Shown here piece by piece: positions 40,430 through 43,727 of a stretch of 43,727 bases of DNA. A program made the translations under genes and the position numbers. Source of the stretch: Amycolatopsis sp. CA-126428 (GTDB lineage: Bacteria > Actinomycetota > Actinomycetes > Mycobacteriales > Pseudonocardiaceae); contig NZ_PPHF01000162.1 of the NCBI RefSeq assembly GCF_002904335.1, positions 1 to 43,727 of the forward strand. Reading direction: 5' to 3'. Each line of letters opens with the position of its first letter. Within the stretch, counting starts at the first letter, position 1. Below the pieces are notes generated by a model. That model was given only the letters and a program-made list of their open reading frames with translations, searched no databases and had not been told where the DNA came from.

Positions 40430-40485
40430 GGCAGTACCTCGTGCGATAGGGCCGCCGGACCGGCGGCGACGACAGGGAGAACGGG

Positions 40486-41841
40486 ATGCCGGAACCGCGG
40501 ATCGTGGTGGTGAGCCCGCCGTTCGCCTCGCACGCCCAGCCCCTCGCCACGGTGGCGGCGGCGCTCGCGGCCGAGGGCGCGGACGTCACGTTCGCGTGCG
40601 ACCCCGCGTTCGCGGACCTCGCCGCGCGACGGCGGCTGCGGTTCGAGCCGCTGGGCTTCGGCGACAACGCCAACACCGGCATCGCCGAGCGCACCCGCCA
40701 GCAGGCCGCCGGCGCCCGGCGGCTGACCGAGTTCCTCGACGCGACCCGCGCGGGTGCCGTGCCGGCGCTGCTGGCCCAGGCGCGGCACCGCCGGGCGGAC
40801 ATGCTGCCCGACCCCGCCGGCGTCCACGCCGCGGTGCGGCGCCTGGACGACCGGCTGCGTCCGGACTGGTACCTCGTCGACCAGCTGGCCTACGCGGTCA
40901 CGCTCGCGCTCTGTGCGCTGAACCGGCGGTGGGCGGCGTTCTGCCCGGGCCACCCCGGCTACGTGCTCGACGGCCCGGGCCGGTTCTTCGGGCTGCCGCC
41001 CTACTGGCCGGACGCGATCACGCCCCCGGCCGCCGAACTGGCGGCCCTGCGGACCGAAGCGGAGGCCAACGACCGCCTGTTCACCGAGCTGTTCACCGGT
41101 TTCCTCGCCGGGCACGCTCCCGGCCGGCCGGCACCGCGCAGTGCGTTCGGCCTGACCTCGTCCGAGGCCGTGCTGTTCAACTACCCCGAGCTGCCGTGGC
41201 TGCCGCCGTTGCCGGCCGGACCGGAGCTGCTGTTCGCCGGGCACTGCAGTGACGTCGGCGAGGCCGAGCTGCCACCCGGGTGGCGTGACCGCGTCGGGCA
41301 GCTGACCGACGGCGGGCGACGCCGGCTCGTCCTCGTCTCGTTCGGCACGTTCCTCTCCGCCCGGGACGACGTGCTCGCCACCGTCGTCCGCGGCGCGGCC
41401 CGGCTGCCGGACGTCTCGGTGCTGGTCTCGGCCGGGAACCGGGCCGGAACCCTGCGGACGGCTTTCGCGGACCGGCGCTGGATCGAGGTCCTCGACCACG
41501 TGCCACAACGAGCGCTCCTCCCGAGCGCCTCCTTGGTCGTGCACCACGGCGGCAACAACACGTTCACCGAGTGCCTGGCCGCCGGGGTGCCCGCGATCGC
41601 GTTGCCGTTCTCCAGCGACCAGTTCGCGGTCGCTCATGATCTCGAACGCATTCCGGCGGGCCGCGTGCTCGATCCGCACCGCCTGACCCCGGCCGTGGTC
41701 ACGGAGGCCACGGCCTCGGTGCTGTCGTCCGGCGGGCGCGTGCGCGAGGCCGTCGCGCCTCTGCTCGCGTCAGGTGGGCCGAAGACCGCGGCGCGGCGGC
41801 TGCTCGAAGCCATGGACCACCCTCCGAATATAGTTTCATAA
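40486..41841 (+). CDS. GT1 (MGT-type) macrolide/UGT-like glycosyltransferase
   Basis: A 451-residue GT-B enzyme of the MGT/UGT family. The N-terminus (VVVSPPFASHAQPLATVAAA) holds the catalytic His (SHAQP) and acceptor pocket. The donor domain has LVLVSFGTFLSARDDV near 280 and the UGT signature region LPSASLVVHHGGNNTFTECL near 347, with GVPAIALPFSSDQFAVA near 366. Family members transfer sugars to macrolides, carotenoids or other small molecules. ATG 40486 follows AGGGAGA. It is divergent from the GT4 gene and followed by a MerR-type gene, but no polyketide or carotenoid genes are visible, so the acceptor is unknown. Confidence 0.88.
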   Translation: MPEPRIVVVSPPFASHAQPLATVAAALAAEGADVTFACDPAFADLAARRRLRFEPLGFGDNANTGIAERTRQQAAGARRLTEFLDATRAGAVPALLAQARHRRADMLPDPAGVHAAVRRLDDRLRPDWYLVDQLAYAVTLALCALNRRWAAFCPGHPGYVLDGPGRFFGLPPYWPDAITPPAAELAALRTEAEANDRLFTELFTGFLAGHAPGRPAPRSAFGLTSSEAVLFNYPELPWLPPLPAGPELLFAGHCSDVGEAELPPGWRDRVGQLTDGGRRRLVLVSFGTFLSARDDVLATVVRGAARLPDVSVLVSAGNRAGTLRTAFADRRWIEVLDHVPQRALLPSASLVVHHGGNNTFTECLAAGVPAIALPFSSDQFAVAHDLERIPAGRVLDPHRLTPAVVTEATASVLSSGGRVREAVAPLLASGGPKTAARRLLEAMDHPPNIVS

Positions 41842-41998
41842 TCGATGCAAAGCTAGCGCTTGTTGCGCGTGATCGCCGCACTCGCCGCCAATTTCGGCTC
41901 ATTTGCATCGCATATGAATCGCCATTGCGTACTGGGACGTGCGGACCGGCAGCGAGTAGTGTGATGCGGAATGCGTTCAGCCGGAGCCGGGAGAGCGA
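41842..41998. promoter_or_regulatory. AT-richer gap with a 9-bp inverted repeat
   Basis: CGATGCAAA (41843-41851) and TTTGCATCG (41902-41910) are exact reverse complements 50 bases apart. The gap, less G+C-rich than its surroundings, should hold the promoter of the MerR-type gene; the repeat is a candidate operator. No -35/-10 pair is convincing. Confidence 0.5.
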
Positions 41999-42850
41999 GT
42001 GAGCGGCACACCCGAGGGGCGGTCCCTCACCTCGAGCGAGGTCGCGCGGACCCTCGGGGTCTCGCAGGTGACGCTGCGGACGTGGGAGCAGCGGTACGGC
42101 ATCGGCGCCTCGGACCGGGAGGAGAACGGACGGCGGCGGTACACCTCCGACGACGTCGAGCGGCTGCGGCGGATGCGGGCGCTCCAGGCGCAGGGCACCC
42201 GGGCCCGCGAAGCCGCGGAGCTGGTGCTGTCCCGGACGGCCGCGGAGACGACCGTGAAACTGCGGCGGCAGCGGATCGCCGAGGCCGCCGAACTCCTCGA
42301 CGTCGCCACCATGGGCGACCTGGTCGGCGACGCGCTCGTGAGCCTCGGTGTGGCGAAGTCGTGGACCGAGGTCGTCGCGCCGGTCCTGCGGGCCATCGGG
42401 GAGCGCTGGGCACAGGCGGGCGACCGCAACGCGATGGCCGCGGAATGGGCGCTGGCCGCCGCGGCCTCGGCGGCGCTGGACCGGCTGCGCGCACCGGTGC
42501 CCGCGCGGGCCGGCCGCGGCCCCGCCCTGTTCGTCTGCGGGCCGGCGGAACGGCACGAACTGCCGGTCAAGATGCTCAGCGCGGCGCTGGGCGACGACGG
42601 CGCCCCGGCGATGTTCCTCAGCGGCCTGGTGTCGATCGACGTCCTGCGGGTGGTGGCCGGCCGCTACGCGCCGAGTGCGGTGGTGGTGTGGTCGATGACG
42701 TCGCCGTCCGCGGACGTGCGAACCTTGCGCACCCTGCACGCCGAGGGCATCCCGGTCCGCCCGGCGGGTCCGGGGTGGCGCGGGATGCCCACGGTCGGCG
42801 AGCCGCTCCCGCCGTCATTCTCCGAGGCCTTGGCGTCGTTCGGCGGCTGA
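41999..42850 (+). CDS. MerR regulator with degenerate B12-binding (LitR/CarH-like) region
   Basis: A 283-residue regulator. Residues 8-75 are a MerR wHTH: LTSSEVARTLGVSQVTLRTW, EQRYGIG, RRRYTSDDVERLRRM. A helical bundle (90-175) and a Rossmann-like region (176-275) follow, as in light- and B12-sensing LitR/CarH proteins. In those proteins the bundle carries W-x9-EH over the cobalamin. Here it reads RWAQAGDRNAMAAEW, with two extra residues and Trp for His. The ligand-type His may survive in AERHELPVKML near 185. GTG 41999 with GGGAGAGCG upstream is the start. B12 or light sensing is therefore doubtful. The nearest possible targets are the glycosyltransferases. Confidence 0.82.
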   Translation: MSGTPEGRSLTSSEVARTLGVSQVTLRTWEQRYGIGASDREENGRRRYTSDDVERLRRMRALQAQGTRAREAAELVLSRTAAETTVKLRRQRIAEAAELLDVATMGDLVGDALVSLGVAKSWTEVVAPVLRAIGERWAQAGDRNAMAAEWALAAAASAALDRLRAPVPARAGRGPALFVCGPAERHELPVKMLSAALGDDGAPAMFLSGLVSIDVLRVVAGRYAPSAVVVWSMTSPSADVRTLRTLHAEGIPVRPAGPGWRGMPTVGEPLPPSFSEALASFGG

Positions 42851-43126
42851 CCGCGGCAGTCCGGGGCGCGGCCGCGGCCGGAAGCGGCTGATCCGTTCGG
42901 TGCGGCGCGCCGGGACGTCGTTGGCGATCAGCACCGCGGCCCACGGCAGCGGCACGGAGATCGCCAGGAAAGCCAGGGCCAGCCACCCGACGTGCGCGGT
43001 GAGCCCGGCGAGCACCAGGCACGGGATGCGGCAGGCCATCATCACGACGTACTTGCGGCGGCGCCGCGCGAGCTGTTCGTCGGCCGACGGGGCGGCCGTG
43101 GTGATCAAGGCGGGGCTTCGGCTCAC
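42815..43126 (-). CDS. DUF3099-like small membrane protein
   Basis: A 103-residue protein with two hydrophobic helices, KYVVMMACRIPCLVLAGLTA and VGWLALAFLAISVPLPWAAV, between basic flanks (ARRRRKY; PARRTERISRFRPR). This fits the actinobacterial DUF3099 family. GTG 43126 overlaps the stop of the upstream gene as GTGA, so translation is coupled. The 3' end overlaps the convergent MerR gene by 36 bases. Its function is unknown; position downstream of a qcrB-like gene suggests a membrane or respiratory link. Confidence 0.78.
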   Translation of the reverse strand: MSRSPALITTAAPSADEQLARRRRKYVVMMACRIPCLVLAGLTAHVGWLALAFLAISVPLPWAAVLIANDVPARRTERISRFRPRPRPGLPRSAAERRQGLGE

Positions 43127-43494
43127 GGAGCACTCCCGAGTCGGACGGACAGCACGGCCAGCGGCCCGATGCCGTTCTGCACCAGCGAAAGCAGCACCGC
43201 GGGCAGGCTCCCGGGCGAGTGCACCGCGGCCGCCCAAGCCGACCCGGCGAGCAGCAGCCCGGCGAGCACCACCGCGACGGTGATCGCGCTGCGTCGCAGC
43301 CGCGGGTCGCGAAGGTCGACGATGGTCAGCGCCAGCGCCGCGTGGACGACGAGAGCCGCCGCCGCGCCCAGCGCCGGCCAGTCGAAGGGCAGCCGGGTGA
43401 AGCCGGCCGCCGTCGCCCCCGCGGACCCGGCGGCCGTGGCGACCGCGCACCACCCGGCGAGCCGGGCCCGCGCGACGGGCGCGACGGTGGTCAT
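43123..43494 (-). CDS. Small membrane protein of unknown function
   Basis: A 123-residue protein with about four hydrophobic stretches (LAGWCAVATAAGSAGATAAG, LGAAAALVVHAALALTIVD, ITVAVVLAGLLLAGSAWAAA, LPAVLLSLVQNGIGPLAVLS). ATG 43494 overlaps the qcrB-like stop as ATGA, and its own stop overlaps the DUF3099 start as GTGA, so the three genes form a translationally coupled chain. I do not recognise the family. Confidence 0.75.
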   Translation of the reverse strand: MTTVAPVARARLAGWCAVATAAGSAGATAAGFTRLPFDWPALGAAAALVVHAALALTIVDLRDPRLRRSAITVAVVLAGLLLAGSAWAAAVHSPGSLPAVLLSLVQNGIGPLAVLSVRLGSAP

Positions 43495-43727
43495 CGCCGT
43501 CCCCGGTCCAGAGCCCGGGTTTCCGCCGGCGGGTCCGGGGTCAGCAACGAGCCGGGGACCGCCTGGCCGGCCGAGCCCAGCTTGTTCATCTTCTTCGGCA
43601 CGGGCGCGCCCTGGTATTCGAGCGGGGCGGCGGCCAGCGGCTGGTGGATCTCGACGAACTCACCGTGCGGCAGCCGCTTGATGATGCCCGTCTCGACGCC
43701 GTGCTCCAGCACCTCGCGGTCGGCCCG
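43491..43727 (-). CDS. qcrB: Cytochrome bc1 complex cytochrome b subunit, C-terminal part
   Basis: The last 78 residues of a cytochrome b protein whose 5' part lies beyond the right edge. VLEHGVETGIIKRLPHGEF, then VEIHQPL and YQGAPVPKKMNKLGSAGQ, are characteristic of the actinobacterial QcrB cytoplasmic extension in the bcc:aa3 supercomplex. The C-terminal tail after GSLLTPDPP is shorter than in mycobacterial QcrB. The following small membrane genes differ from the usual qcrCAB end, so this may be a second qcrB copy; that cannot be tested here. Confidence 0.85.
   Translation of the reverse strand, partial: RADREVLEHGVETGIIKRLPHGEFVEIHQPLAAAPLEYQGAPVPKKMNKLGSAGQAVPGSLLTPDPPAETRALDRGRR

Overview
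The window is very G+C-rich, densely coded bacterial chromosome. Codon use, many GTG starts, apparent leaderless promoters, and the families present (SARP/NB-ARC/TPR regulator, ALF-repeat secreted proteins, LGFP and AbfB domains, an actinobacterial-type QcrB C-terminus, CU044_5270-type sigma partner) point to an actinomycete of the Pseudonocardiaceae, most like Amycolatopsis. This assignment is inference from gene content; no marker RNA gene is present.

Left part (1-17.2 kb): small regulator-plus-enzyme modules. They are an MDR oxidoreductase with an alpha/beta hydrolase, a MarR/DHA2 efflux pair, an ECF sigma factor with its membrane partner, a TetR/NmrA pair split by an IS110 remnant, a TetR regulon with a disulfide oxidoreductase and a DUF308-type membrane protein, an SDR-TetR pair, an AraC/flavin monooxygenase pair, and a MerR/SDR pair. 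Several operators and promoters can be read directly. This part is also littered with genes that have lost internal segments: two NmrA-type genes, an SRPBCC gene, a CPBP protease, a histidine kinase, and a response regulator lacking its phosphorylation site.

Central part (17.4-34.4 kb): the main accessory island. On the minus strand, in transcription order, lie an ALF-repeat secreted protein, a secreted three-repeat/AbfB/LGFP protein, a 1140-residue ALF-repeat and coiled-coil polymorphic toxin ending in an Ntox44-type domain, and a 2095-residue RHS/YD toxin with two PA14-like domains. A 94-residue putative immunity protein overlaps the RHS gene by ATGA. A large XRE-SARP-BTAD-NB-ARC-TPR regulator is divergent. 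I read this as a secreted polymorphic-toxin locus under a STAND-type regulator.

Right part (34.5-43.7 kb): a glutathione-independent formaldehyde dehydrogenase, a secreted I36-type protein and a putative lipoprotein, a frameshifted NTPase/LuxR chimera, a divergent pair of GT-B glycosyltransferases (GT4 and GT1/MGT), a MerR regulator with a degenerate B12-binding region, and the 3' end of a qcrB gene followed by two overlapping small membrane-protein genes. I see no tRNA, rRNA, CRISPR array, intact transposon or replication origin.
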